From the NCBI GenBank assembly GCA_963779735.1, contig CAVZZJ010000004.1, positions 124,001 to 188,000 of the forward strand: a DNA stretch of 64,000 nt. Reading direction: 5' to 3'. Both the position numbers and the translations under genes were made by a program. Below are positions 25,460 through 33,697 of the stretch, piece by piece. The stretch comes from Bog-473 sp963779735. GTDB lineage: Bacteria > Actinomycetota > Acidimicrobiia > Acidimicrobiales > RAAP-2. The notes beneath the pieces were generated by a model that saw nothing but the letters and a program-made list of their open reading frames with translations, was not told the origin of the DNA and made no database searches. Positions within the stretch are counted from its first letter, which is position 1; each line of letters begins with the position of its first letter.

Positions 25460-27094
25460 ATGACAGATCTGACGGCGCCGGCGCAGTCCCAGGAGGACAT
25501 CGGTGAGAAGGGCCTGAAAGGCGGGGCCCTCGGGCTCATCTCCTCGACGGTGGTGGGTGTGGCCTCGACGGCACCGGCCTACAGTCTGGCGGCCACCCTG
25601 GGCTTCGTGGTGATCGCCATCGACGGCCTCCAGGCACCCATCATCACGATCCTGGCCTTCGTCCCGATGCTGTTCATCTCCTACGGATACAAGGAGATGA
25701 ACTACGCCGACCCCGACTGCGGCACCACCTTCACCTGGGCGCCGCGGGCCTTCGGGCCGAAGACCGGGTGGTTGGGAGGCTGGGGCATCGTGGCCGCCGA
25801 CCTGCTGGTCATGGCCAGCCTGGCCCAGATCGCCGGACAGTACGTCTTCCTCCTCTTCGGAGCCAACGGGATCGGCCACGACGCCAACAGCGGCTGGGTG
25901 CTGCTGGTCGGGATCCTGTGGATCGTGGCCATGACGTGGATCTGCTACGTCGGCATTGAGATCTCGGCCAACTTCCAGAAGGCGTTGCTCGGCATTGAGC
26001 TCACCATGCTGCTGGTGCTCTCCATCGTGGCCCTTGTGAAGGTAGGCAACGGGTCCGCCCCCCCCGGGCACCTCACCCCGAGCCTGTCGTGGTTCAACCC
26101 GTTCCACGACTTCAACTTCACCGGGTTCATGGTCGGCTTCACCCTGATGCTCTTCATCTACTGGGGCTGGGACACCGCCGTGTCGGTGAACGAGGAGACC
26201 AAGGACTCCCAGACCACGCCGGGCCGGGCGGCGGTGCTCTCCACCTTCATCCTCCTCGCCACCTACGCCCTGGTGGTCATGTCCACCCAGTCCTACGCCG
26301 GGATCGGGACCACGGGCATAGGGCTGCGGAACCCGGCCAACACCGGTGATGTGCTCTCCATCCTCGGACACAGCATCTTCGGCACGTCGGGCTTCGGTAC
26401 CGTCCTCACCCACCTGCTGCTCCTCATGGTGCTGAGCTCCGCCGCCGCCTCCACCCAGACGACGATCCTCCCCACGGCCCGCACCACGCTCTCCATGGCC
26501 GTGTACAAGGCCATACCCTCGACGTTCGCCCGGATCCACCGCCGGTACCTGACCCCGACCGTCTCTACGCTGGCCATGGGCGGGATCTCCATCGTCTTGT
26601 ACGTCGTCATGAACTCGGTCTCCAACGGCAACAGCGTCATCGTCGACTCGGTATCGGCCCTCGGGGTCATGATCGCCTTCTACTACGGGCTGACCGGCTT
26701 CTGTTGTGTCTGGTACTACCGCAAGACCCTGGGCGAGAGCGCCCGGAGCCTGTGGATCAGGGGCATTCTCCCCCTCATCGGGGGCCTCATCCTCTGGTTC
26801 TGCATGTTCTGGTCCTTCTGGTACTACTGGAACAACGCCAACAGCGACACCCGATGGACTATTCCGGGCACGCACCGGGTCATCGGGGGCGTCTTCATTC
26901 TCGACGTGGGCGTGCTCATCCTCGGGGTGGTGCTCATGTACCTGTACCGGGCCCTGCGCCCGGCGTACTTCCGCGGCGAGGTCCTCAACCGTGACACGCC
27001 CACCCGTGTGCCCGAGGACATCGGTGTACCCGTCGGTCTGTTCGGGATCGAACCGTTCGACACCGACGAAGCCCCCTCTGACCGAACGGAGTAG
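25460..27094 (+). CDS. APC-family amino acid permease
   Basis: The 544-residue protein has about twelve to fourteen membrane segments. Its start, KGGALGLISSTVVGVASTAPAYSLAATLG, is the substrate-binding first helix of APC transporters, and FTWAPRAFGPKTGWLGGWGI is the conserved second loop. Other helices include FMVGFTLMLFIYWGWD and VSALGVMIAFYYGLTGF. The tail after residue 500 is soluble and rich in charge. It takes up amino acids or amines by cation symport; the substrate is not predictable. ATG 25460 follows GAAAGGA. Confidence 0.92.
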   Translation: MTDLTAPAQSQEDIGEKGLKGGALGLISSTVVGVASTAPAYSLAATLGFVVIAIDGLQAPIITILAFVPMLFISYGYKEMNYADPDCGTTFTWAPRAFGPKTGWLGGWGIVAADLLVMASLAQIAGQYVFLLFGANGIGHDANSGWVLLVGILWIVAMTWICYVGIEISANFQKALLGIELTMLLVLSIVALVKVGNGSAPPGHLTPSLSWFNPFHDFNFTGFMVGFTLMLFIYWGWDTAVSVNEETKDSQTTPGRAAVLSTFILLATYALVVMSTQSYAGIGTTGIGLRNPANTGDVLSILGHSIFGTSGFGTVLTHLLLLMVLSSAAASTQTTILPTARTTLSMAVYKAIPSTFARIHRRYLTPTVSTLAMGGISIVLYVVMNSVSNGNSVIVDSVSALGVMIAFYYGLTGFCCVWYYRKTLGESARSLWIRGILPLIGGLILWFCMFWSFWYYWNNANSDTRWTIPGTHRVIGGVFILDVGVLILGVVLMYLYRALRPAYFRGEVLNRDTPTRVPEDIGVPVGLFGIEPFDTDEAPSDRTE

Positions 27095-27175
27095 CCCCGG
27101 CGCGCCGCCGGAGCAATCGATCCGCTAAACCATGGACGTGGCCGATACGGCCACCTCGAGTGACGTGGAGGGCTT

Positions 27176-27940
27176 GTGGCACAGAGCTTGGCGGGAACGG
27201 TCGCGCTGGTGACCGGGGCATCGAGCGGCATCGGCGAGGCCACGGCGCTCACGCTGGCGCTCGACGGCGCCGCGGTCGCGCTCGTGGGGCGCCGGCGGGA
27301 CCGGCTCGAGACCCTGGCGGCGCGGGTGGGCGCGGGTGGTGGCACGGCGCTGGTCGTTGCGGCCGATCTGTCCGACCAGGAGCAGGCGCGACGGGCCGTC
27401 GAGACGACGGTCGCCGAGCTGGGACGGCTCGACACGCTGATCAACAACGCCGGCCTCATGTTGCTGGGCCCCATCGTCGGCGCGCCGCTCGAGGAGTGGC
27501 GGCGGATGGTGGATCTCAACCTCCTCGGGCTGTTCTACTGCACGCACGCCGCCCTGCCCCACCTGATCGTGGCGGCCGAACGTCGGCCCCGCGAGGTGGC
27601 CGACGTGGTCAACGTCAGCTCGGTCGCCGGCCGGAGTGCCGGCCGCAACGGGGCGGTCTACAGCGCCACCAAGTTCGCCGTCGGGGCGTTCAGCGAGTCG
27701 TTGCGCCAGGAGGTGGCCACCCGCCATGTCAGGGTCACCGTCATAGAGCCCGGCGCGACGGACACCGAGCTGGCGTCTCACAACCGCCCCGAGGTCCTCG
27801 AGCAGATGGCCGTTCACTTCGTCGGTATACGACGGCTCGACTCCGACGACATCGCCAACGGCATCCGCTATGCCGTGACGCAGCCGCGCCACGTAGCCGT
27901 GAACGAGATCCTCATCCGGCCGTCCGAGCAGGAGCGCTGA
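27176..27940 (+). CDS. Short-chain dehydrogenase/reductase (SDR)
   Basis: The 254-residue classical SDR has VTGASSGIGEATAL near residue 12, LINNAGLMLLG, the catalytic Ser region VVNVSSVAGRSAG and the catalytic pair in VYSATKFAVGAF. VIEPGATDTELASH follows the active site. GTG 27176 follows GGAGGG at short spacing. A second SDR gene follows after 32 bp. Substrate unknown. Confidence 0.9.
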   Translation: MAQSLAGTVALVTGASSGIGEATALTLALDGAAVALVGRRRDRLETLAARVGAGGGTALVVAADLSDQEQARRAVETTVAELGRLDTLINNAGLMLLGPIVGAPLEEWRRMVDLNLLGLFYCTHAALPHLIVAAERRPREVADVVNVSSVAGRSAGRNGAVYSATKFAVGAFSESLRQEVATRHVRVTVIEPGATDTELASHNRPEVLEQMAVHFVGIRRLDSDDIANGIRYAVTQPRHVAVNEILIRPSEQER

Positions 27941-27972
27941 CGCGGTGACAACCGGGGAGTCGGAGTGACGCC

Positions 27973-28749
27973 GTGGATCTCGAGCTGACCGGAAAGGTGG
28001 TGGTGATCACCGGCGGGACGGACGGCCTCGGCCTGGCGTTGGCGAACCGGCTGGTGGAGGAGGGAGCAGCCGTCGCCATCTGCGGTCGCGACGCGCAGCG
28101 CCTGGCCGCCGCCGAGAGCGGTTTGATCGCCAGGGGCGGTGACGTCCTCGCGGTGCGCGCCGACGTGGAGCGACGTGAAGACATCGGGCGCTTCGTGGAC
28201 GAGGCCGTGGGCCGGTGGGGCAGGATCGACGGGATCGTGCACAATGCCGGGCGCAGCGCCGCCGGACCCCTGGCCGCCGTCGACGACGCAACGTGGGAGA
28301 GCGACTTGCAGCTCAAATTGATGGGAGCGGTTCGGCTGACCCGCGCCTCGCTGCCGCACCTGCGCCGGAGCCGGGGCGCAGCCCTCTTCACCTTGGCCAT
28401 GGCGGCCAAGGCGCCCGGTGCGGCGAGCACGCCGACTGCGGCCTCCCGTGCGGCCGGCATGGCCCTCATGAAGTCCCTGTCGAAGGAGCTGGGCCCCGAC
28501 GGCGTCCGGGCCAACGCGATCCTCATCGGTCTCGTCGAGAGCGGGCAGTGGGTGCGCCGGGCGTCGGAGCTGGGGGTGGAGCTGTCGGCCTTCTACCGTC
28601 GCCTGGCCGAGGACTCGGAGATTCCACTTGGCCGAGTGGGTCGGGGTGAGGAGTTCGCCGACCTGGCCTGCTTCTTGCTCTCTGCCCGGGCCTCCTACCT
28701 CACGGGGACGGCCATCAACCTCGACGGTGGGCTGTCACCGGTCGTCTAG
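27973..28749 (+). CDS. SDR-family protein lacking the catalytic Ser-Tyr-Lys residues
   Basis: The 258-residue protein keeps the SDR cofactor motif (VITGGTDGLGLALA), NAG (IVHNAGRSAAG) and C-terminal GTAINLDGGLSP. However, the segment that should hold the catalytic Ser reads LFTLAMAAKAPGA, and the YxxxK position reads STPTAASRAAGMALMKSL, with no Tyr and with Arg in place of Lys. From memory, a subfamily with this SRAAG signature recurs in actinobacteria, so this looks like a stable variant and not decay. A nucleotide-binding or unusual oxidoreductase role is possible. It lies between another SDR and an acetyltransferase gene. Confidence 0.82.
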   Translation: MDLELTGKVVVITGGTDGLGLALANRLVEEGAAVAICGRDAQRLAAAESGLIARGGDVLAVRADVERREDIGRFVDEAVGRWGRIDGIVHNAGRSAAGPLAAVDDATWESDLQLKLMGAVRLTRASLPHLRRSRGAALFTLAMAAKAPGAASTPTAASRAAGMALMKSLSKELGPDGVRANAILIGLVESGQWVRRASELGVELSAFYRRLAEDSEIPLGRVGRGEEFADLACFLLSARASYLTGTAINLDGGLSPVV

Positions 28750-28757
28750 GAGCGGAC

Positions 28758-29228
28758 ATGGTCGAGTTCGTGCCGTGCGACCCAGAGGTGCCACCGGCAA
28801 GTGAGCTCTTGGCCGAGATGCAGGCCGAGCTCAACGACCTGTACCGGACGTCGAGCCGATTGGACCGCCCCGGGCTCGAGCCCCGGGAGCTGCGCCCACC
28901 GTGGGGCGCGTACCTGGTGGGACGGGAGGGCGCGGTCGTGGTGGCCGGAGGGGGGTTCCGCCACCTCGTCAGCGGCGTGGCCGAGGTCAAGCGGATGTTC
29001 GTGCGTCCCCCGGCCCGGTCACGGGGCATCGCCGGCGAGCTCCTGGCGGCCCTCGAGTCGGCGGCGTACGCACTCGGCTACCGCAGGGCCCGCCTCGATA
29101 CGGGCCCCAAACAGCTCTACGCCATCCGGCTCTACCAGGGGGCCGGGTTCGTGCCGATCGCGTCGTACAACGACAACCCGTTCGCCAGCTTCTGGGGGGA
29201 GAAGGAGTTGGCGCCGCCGGTCGCGTAG
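28758..29228 (+). CDS. GNAT-family N-acetyltransferase
   Basis: The 156-residue protein has the GNAT core: AVVVAGGGFRHL, then AEVKRMFVRPPARSRGIAGELLAALE (the acetyl-CoA-binding R/Q-x-x-G-x-G/A loop appears as RSRGIAG), and YAIRLYQGAGFVPIASY near the end. It would acetylate a small molecule or protein amine. ATG 28758 lies 8 bp after the SDR stop, behind AGGAG, so it is likely in the same operon. Confidence 0.88.
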   Translation: MVEFVPCDPEVPPASELLAEMQAELNDLYRTSSRLDRPGLEPRELRPPWGAYLVGREGAVVVAGGGFRHLVSGVAEVKRMFVRPPARSRGIAGELLAALESAAYALGYRRARLDTGPKQLYAIRLYQGAGFVPIASYNDNPFASFWGEKELAPPVA

Positions 29229-29300
29229 GGTCACTCGGAACATCACGACGCGGAGGGGCTCAGTGCACATTGGATTCACCGGGGTCGGGGTCGACTCCCC

Positions 29301-30761
29301 GTGATGATCCTGACCATCGATTTCGGCACCACGGTCACCAAGGTGGGCCTGTGGGGCGACGAGGGCGTGGTCGCGCTGACCCGCTCGGAGCTCTCGACCT
29401 CCCATCCGCAGGCCGGTTGGGCCGAGCAGGACCCGCTGCGCTGGTGGACATCGGTCGTCATCGCCTGCGCCGAGTCCCGGGCGCAGGCCCCCTCCGCCTT
29501 CGGCCGGGTCGACGTCGTCGTCTGCTCCGGCGCCCGGCAGACGTTCGTCCCGGTGTCCGCGTCGGGAGAGCCCATCGGGAAGGGCATCTTGTGGTCCGAC
29601 CGGCGCGGGGTGGCCGAGGCGTCGATCCTGACCGAGAGGCTCGGCGGGGAGGACATCAACCGGGCCCGGACCGGGGTGCCCCTCGACGCGGGTGCCGTGG
29701 CGGCCAAGCTGGCCTGGTTGTCCGAGCACGAGCCCGGCCGGTTGGCGGCGTGTGAGGTCATCCTCTCGGCCCGTGACTTCGTCCTGCGGCGGATGACCGA
29801 CGAGGTGGTCACCGACGTCACGTTCGCCTCCCGGAGCGGCCTCTACGACTTCGACGGGAACGCCGTCCGCGAGTTGGCCGGGCCCGTGCTGGGCAAGCTC
29901 CCCAGCGTCGTGCCCTCCGACACGGTGATCGGTCCGCTCAAGCCGGTCCCCGGCGCGGAGCTCGGGCTGCGCCCCGGCATCCCCGTGGTCATAGGGGCCG
30001 GGGATCGCCAGTGCGAGGTACTCGGCTCGGGCGCCTCGGAAGAGTGCCCGATGGTCAGTTGGGGCACCACGGCCAACGTGTCGGTCCCGGTGCACGAGCG
30101 GCCGGTCCCCTCGCCGGCCGGTGCGGTGGTGACCCGTGGAGCCCAGGACGGCTGGTTGCTGGAGGGCGGGCTCTCGGCCGCCGGATCGTTCCTGTCCTGG
30201 TTGGGGCGGCTGTTGCAGCGAACGGTCGACGAACTGGCGGCGAGCGCGGCGAAGAGCCCACCGGGCGCCCGAGGTGTGACCGCCATGCCGTGGCTCGACG
30301 GCGCCCGCGCTCCGTGGTGGCGCGACGACGCCCGCGCCGGTTTCTTCGGCCTCGGCGCGACGCACGGGGTGGACGACCTGTCCCGAGCGGTGATCGAGTC
30401 GGTGGCGTGGGACGTCCTGCGTTGCATGGAGGTGGTCACCGCCGGTCGGTTGGGCGGCAGCACGGCCCAGGGGGTCACGCTCGGCGGGTCGGGCACCGGT
30501 CTCCCGCTGTGGGTCGACGTCCTGACATCCATCCTGGGGATCCCTGCCGTCCGGCACCGCTCCGGCGAGGCGGCACTGGCCGGCGCAGCGCTGCTCGCCG
30601 GCCGAGCTCTGGGCATGGGGCTGGTTCTCGATCAGCTCGATCCGGTAGAGGCGGTGGTCACGCCCGATCCGGCCACCGTCGATCTCTACCGACGACTGCG
30701 GCCCCACGTCGAGCACGTCACCGCCGCGGTCCTGGCCGCCACCGAGGAAGCTCCCCGGTAG
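29301..30761 (+). CDS. FGGY-family carbohydrate kinase (xylulokinase-like)
   Basis: The 486-residue protein has the N-terminal ATPase-fold motif LTIDFGTTVTKVGLWG, GWAEQDPLRWW, ILWSDRRG (sugar-binding region), VVIGAGDRQCEVLGSG, and the C-terminal phosphate-binding TLGGSGTGLPLWVDVL and GEAALAGAALLAG. FGGY enzymes phosphorylate sugars or polyols such as xylulose or glycerol; no neighbour identifies the sugar. The GTG at 29301 is directly followed by ATG at 29304; either may serve. Confidence 0.87.
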   Translation: MMILTIDFGTTVTKVGLWGDEGVVALTRSELSTSHPQAGWAEQDPLRWWTSVVIACAESRAQAPSAFGRVDVVVCSGARQTFVPVSASGEPIGKGILWSDRRGVAEASILTERLGGEDINRARTGVPLDAGAVAAKLAWLSEHEPGRLAACEVILSARDFVLRRMTDEVVTDVTFASRSGLYDFDGNAVRELAGPVLGKLPSVVPSDTVIGPLKPVPGAELGLRPGIPVVIGAGDRQCEVLGSGASEECPMVSWGTTANVSVPVHERPVPSPAGAVVTRGAQDGWLLEGGLSAAGSFLSWLGRLLQRTVDELAASAAKSPPGARGVTAMPWLDGARAPWWRDDARAGFFGLGATHGVDDLSRAVIESVAWDVLRCMEVVTAGRLGGSTAQGVTLGGSGTGLPLWVDVLTSILGIPAVRHRSGEAALAGAALLAGRALGMGLVLDQLDPVEAVVTPDPATVDLYRRLRPHVEHVTAAVLAATEEAPR

Positions 30762-30771
30762 ATTCCCCGGT

Positions 30772-31542
30772 GTGCGACAGGATGCGGGCACCGAGGTCCT
30801 CCGCCAGTCCTTCGGTGAGGTCGCCAGCGACTACGACCGCTTCCGACCCGGCCCGCCCGACGAGGCGGTGCAGTGGCTGGTTCCCGCGGGCGCGGTGGAC
30901 GTCCTTGAGATCGGGGCCGGGACGGGTTCCCTGACCCGCCGGCTGACCGAGCGGGTCGCCCACGTCCGTGCCGTCGAGCCCGATGCTCGCATGCGCGCCG
31001 TGCTGAGCGCACGGACGCCGGCCGCCGAGGTCGTGGCGGGGCGGGCCGAGGAGATCCCCGCCCAGGACCGCTCGTTCGACGTCGTGATCGGCGCGTCATC
31101 GTGGCACTGGGTCGACGAGGAGCGGGCCCTGCCCGAGGTGGCCCGGGTCTTGCGCCCCGGCGGTGGGTTCTCGTTGCTGTGGGGCGGGGCGGACCGCTCC
31201 GTCGACTGGCTCCGATCGCTCTGGGCCGGAGGCAAGGAGCTCGGTCATGACCGGACCGGGGCTGGGGAGGCCCGCCGCGCTCGCCACGCCGTGCACCTGG
31301 GCGCCGCCAGCCCCTTCCACGAACCCGAGCGCCGGGTGTTCGGGTGGACCCGAGCCATGACGGAGGACGAACTGGTGGGGATGGTCGGAACCTACAGCGC
31401 CGTCATCACGATGGGCGTGGCGGCGCGCCAGGAGTACCTCGACTCGGTCAGGCGCTTCATCGCGTCGCATCCGGTGCCGACCAAGAACGGATCCATTCAG
31501 GTCCCCATGCGTTGTCTGTGTTGGCGGACGTCGCTCCGCTGA
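30772..31542 (+). CDS. Class I SAM-dependent methyltransferase
   Basis: The 256-residue protein has the SAM-binding motif I VDVLEIGAGTGSLTRRL near residue 45, motif II acidic residue in VRAVEPDARM, and FDVVIGASSWHWVDEERALPEVARVLRPGGGFSLLWG typical of the UbiE/Methyltransf_11 group. It starts with GTG 10 bp after the kinase gene. Substrate unknown. Confidence 0.88.
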   Translation: MRQDAGTEVLRQSFGEVASDYDRFRPGPPDEAVQWLVPAGAVDVLEIGAGTGSLTRRLTERVAHVRAVEPDARMRAVLSARTPAAEVVAGRAEEIPAQDRSFDVVIGASSWHWVDEERALPEVARVLRPGGGFSLLWGGADRSVDWLRSLWAGGKELGHDRTGAGEARRARHAVHLGAASPFHEPERRVFGWTRAMTEDELVGMVGTYSAVITMGVAARQEYLDSVRRFIASHPVPTKNGSIQVPMRCLCWRTSLR

Positions 31543-31662
31543 GGAGCGACCGATCCCCGGGGTGCGGGCCGGAACGCTACCCTTGGCGCCCTAGGGGTCA
31601 ATGTTCGCGGCCGTTCAGTGGCGCGGAGGCCGCGGAGTTCTCGACGTTGGGGTGAACGGGAC

Positions 31663-32833
31663 ATGACGAGGATCGGGGTCGGATTGCGCCTGCCGCGGCG
31701 CGCGGGCTTTGCCGCCTTGGTGGTTGCATCTCTCCTGCTCGCGGCCCCGCTCGGCGCGGTCGAGCGCGCCACGCAGCACGCCGCCCAGCCTCCTCAGGCG
31801 AATATGGCCGCTCCGGGGATCTCCATCGCCTGGGCCAAGTTCGATCTCCCCGACCCCTTCCTCCTCGACGTGGGGGACGTACTACCTGTATCTGTCGAGT
31901 GCGTTTGGCGACAGCACACAGAACGTGCCGGTTCTGAAGGGTGCGCCGGGGCACTGGAGCAAGAGACCGATCGACGCCGTGCCGGACCTGCCGGCCTGGA
32001 CGGCCGGTGATCCGACGAAGAGCGGCCTGACGGGCTTTTCGTGGTCACCGGCGGTCTACAAGATCGGTGACCACTACGTCATGTACTTCGCGCCGCAGGT
32101 CAGGGGCTCGACGCCCACGCAGCACTGCATCGCAATCGCCCTCTCGCCCGACCCGGCAGGGCCGTTCCTCGTCGACCCCGCGCCCTTCGTCTGCCAGCGG
32201 AACCTGGGAGGCGATATCGACCCCCAGCTGTTCGTGGATCCCCACGGCCCCGACGGCCCGACCCGACCCGACTACCTGATCTGGAAGTCCGACAACAACT
32301 CCACCCCGGGCGACGGCGTGGACACCATCTGGGCTCAGCCACTCTCCAACGACGGCTCCACGCTGGAGGGCCGGCCGGTCCCGATCTTCACCCCCGACGA
32401 GAGCTGGCAGCGGCCGCTGGTCGAGGCTCCCCAGATGGCGCTCTCCCCGACGGGAGCGCTGTGGCTGTTCTTCTCGGCCGGGGAGGGCTTCTTCACCCCC
32501 AACTACGGCATGGGAGCCGTGCGCTGCACCGGCCCGCTCGGCCCGTGCTCCGACCCGCTGCCGGGACCGCTGATCACGTCGAATGCGCAGGGAGCCGGGC
32601 CGGGTGAAGAGACGTATTTCGTGGGCCCGCAGGGCAGTGACTGGTTGCTCTACAGCCCCGTGCACACCGGCGACCTCGCCTACCTCGTCCGCCCGGTGGA
32701 GGCGGCCCGGATCGCCTGGCGCGGATCTGTGCCCTACGTGGCCCAGCCAGGCACATTTCCCGCCCCCGTGCGCGTGCGTGGCAGACCGTCGCGGGCCGAG
32801 AGCGCCGCAATCGATCCTGTAGATGAGCGTTGA
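31663..32833 (+). CDS. Secreted glycoside hydrolase family 43-like protein (single-base frameshift)
   Basis: The protein opens with a signal peptide (RAGFAALVVASLLLAAPLGA) and a five-bladed-propeller start (ISIAWAKFDLPDPFLLDVG). The frame then breaks in a run of five G (31872-31876). Removing one G gives DPFLLDVGTYYLYLSSAFG and a 389-residue product with SWSPAVYKIGDHYVMYFAP, IDPQLFVDPHG, EAPQMALSPTGALWLFFSAG and GAGPGEETYFVGPQGSDW, the DP/AP/E layout of GH43 enzymes. These cleave arabinan, xylan or similar glycans outside the cell. The last 260 bp overlap the convergent regulator gene. Confidence 0.78.
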
Positions 32834-33059
32834 TGGCCTGTAGCTCCAGGACCATGTCCACCGCAGCCAGGTTGAGCCCCGCCCCCAGGAGGTGGCCGAT
32901 GTCCCGTAGGCGCTCGAGATCGTTCTCGCTCCGTGCCGGCGTCAGCAGGCCCCTCGCTTCATAGAGTCGGAGATTCTGCGGCTGATTGCCGACAAGGGCG
33001 GCAGCCACCGAAATGCCGTAGACCCCGCGCGAGGGGTCGGGCTCCGGATGTCGAACCAT
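32574..33059 (-). CDS. MerR/HspR-like regulator with the wing segment missing
   Basis: The N-terminal part is a MerR-type helix-turn-helix (GVYGISVAAALVGNQPQNLRLYEARGLLTPAR). The winged segment that normally follows (about eight residues of the form G-G-T-R-R-Y) is absent, and the sequence continues in frame with SENDLERLRDIGHLLGAGL and VDMVLELQAINAHL. ATG 33059 follows GGAGAG. After about residue 95 the frame runs antisense through the GH43 gene without family signal, so the real C-terminus is unclear and its stop may have been lost. It is divergent from an Hsp20 gene, a usual HspR-like arrangement, and probably once repressed it. Confidence 0.65.
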   Translation of the reverse strand: MVRHPEPDPSRGVYGISVAAALVGNQPQNLRLYEARGLLTPARSENDLERLRDIGHLLGAGLNLAAVDMVLELQAINAHLQDRLRRSRPATVCHARARGREMCLAGPRRAQIRARRSGPPPPGGRGRRGRRCARGCRATSHCPAGPRNTSLHPARLPAHST

Positions 33060-33115
33060 TGGGCCGCTCTCCTTTTCCCTTGCCGTTCGTTCACGCCGAT
33101 CTTTTCGCATGGCCG

Positions 33116-33161
33116 GATCTATATTTTTCTGTGATAAAATCTATCGTAGTTACCATAGATC
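33116..33161. promoter_or_regulatory. A/T-rich operator region between the MerR-like and Hsp20 genes
   Basis: GATCTAT (33116-33122) and ATAGATC (33155-33161) form a perfect 7-bp inverted repeat. A closer pair ATCTAT (33139-33144) and ATAGAT (33155-33160) has a 10-base spacer. The region is strikingly A/T-rich for this genome. It is the natural site for the divergent regulator and the Hsp20 promoter. It is not the CTTGAGT-N7-ACTCAAG HAIR element of classical HspR. Confidence 0.5.
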
Positions 33162-33222
33162 AGTCGGGCATCCCATGGCCAGGAAGGCCACGAGGGTGCC
33201 CGATCACGAAGGAGGAATCACC

Positions 33223-33648
33223 GTGTTGGTACGTACCGATCCGTTCCGGGAACTCGACCGAGCCGCCGCACAGCTGTTCGGCACCAGGGCTCGCCCGGCC
33301 ATCATGCCGATGGACGCCTGGCGCGACGGCGACACGTTCGTGATCGAATTCGACCTTCCGGCCGTCAACCCGGACTCGGTCGATCTCGACGTGGAGCGCA
33401 ACGTGCTCACCGTGCGAGCCGAGCGACTCTCTCCCACCGGCCCCGAGGTCGAGCTGATCGCCTCGGAGCGCCCACGGGGGGTGTTCAGCCGCCAGGTGAT
33501 CCTGGGCGACGCGCTCGACACGGACAACATCCACGCCTCGTATCAGTCCGGGGTGCTCCGTCTCAACATTCCCGTCGCCGAGAGGGCCAAGCCGCGCAAG
33601 ATAGCGATCGATTCGGGTGCCGAACGGCGCGAGGCGATCGACGCCTGA
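33223..33648 (+). CDS. Hsp20 / alpha-crystallin small heat-shock protein
   Basis: The 141-residue ATP-independent chaperone opens with LVRTDPFRELDRAAAQLFG. The alpha-crystallin domain includes MDAWRDGDTFVIEFDLPAVNPDSVDLDVE, NVLTVRAER and SYQSGVLRLNIPVAERAKPRKI (the G-x-L signature). GTG 33223 follows AAGGAGGA at good spacing; an open frame further upstream crosses the operator and is not coding. It is controlled from the intergenic region shared with the MerR-like gene. Confidence 0.92.
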   Translation: MLVRTDPFRELDRAAAQLFGTRARPAIMPMDAWRDGDTFVIEFDLPAVNPDSVDLDVERNVLTVRAERLSPTGPEVELIASERPRGVFSRQVILGDALDTDNIHASYQSGVLRLNIPVAERAKPRKIAIDSGAERREAIDA

Positions 33649-33697
33649 GCAGGCCGGCTGGCCGATCTCCGGGGCGGGGCTGGGACAGACTGGGGCG

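Noticed and set aside
33109..33222. Longer N-terminus for Hsp20 starting at 33109
   Set aside because: It would translate the A/T-rich operator; GTG 33223 has a near-perfect ribosome site and the family's usual start.
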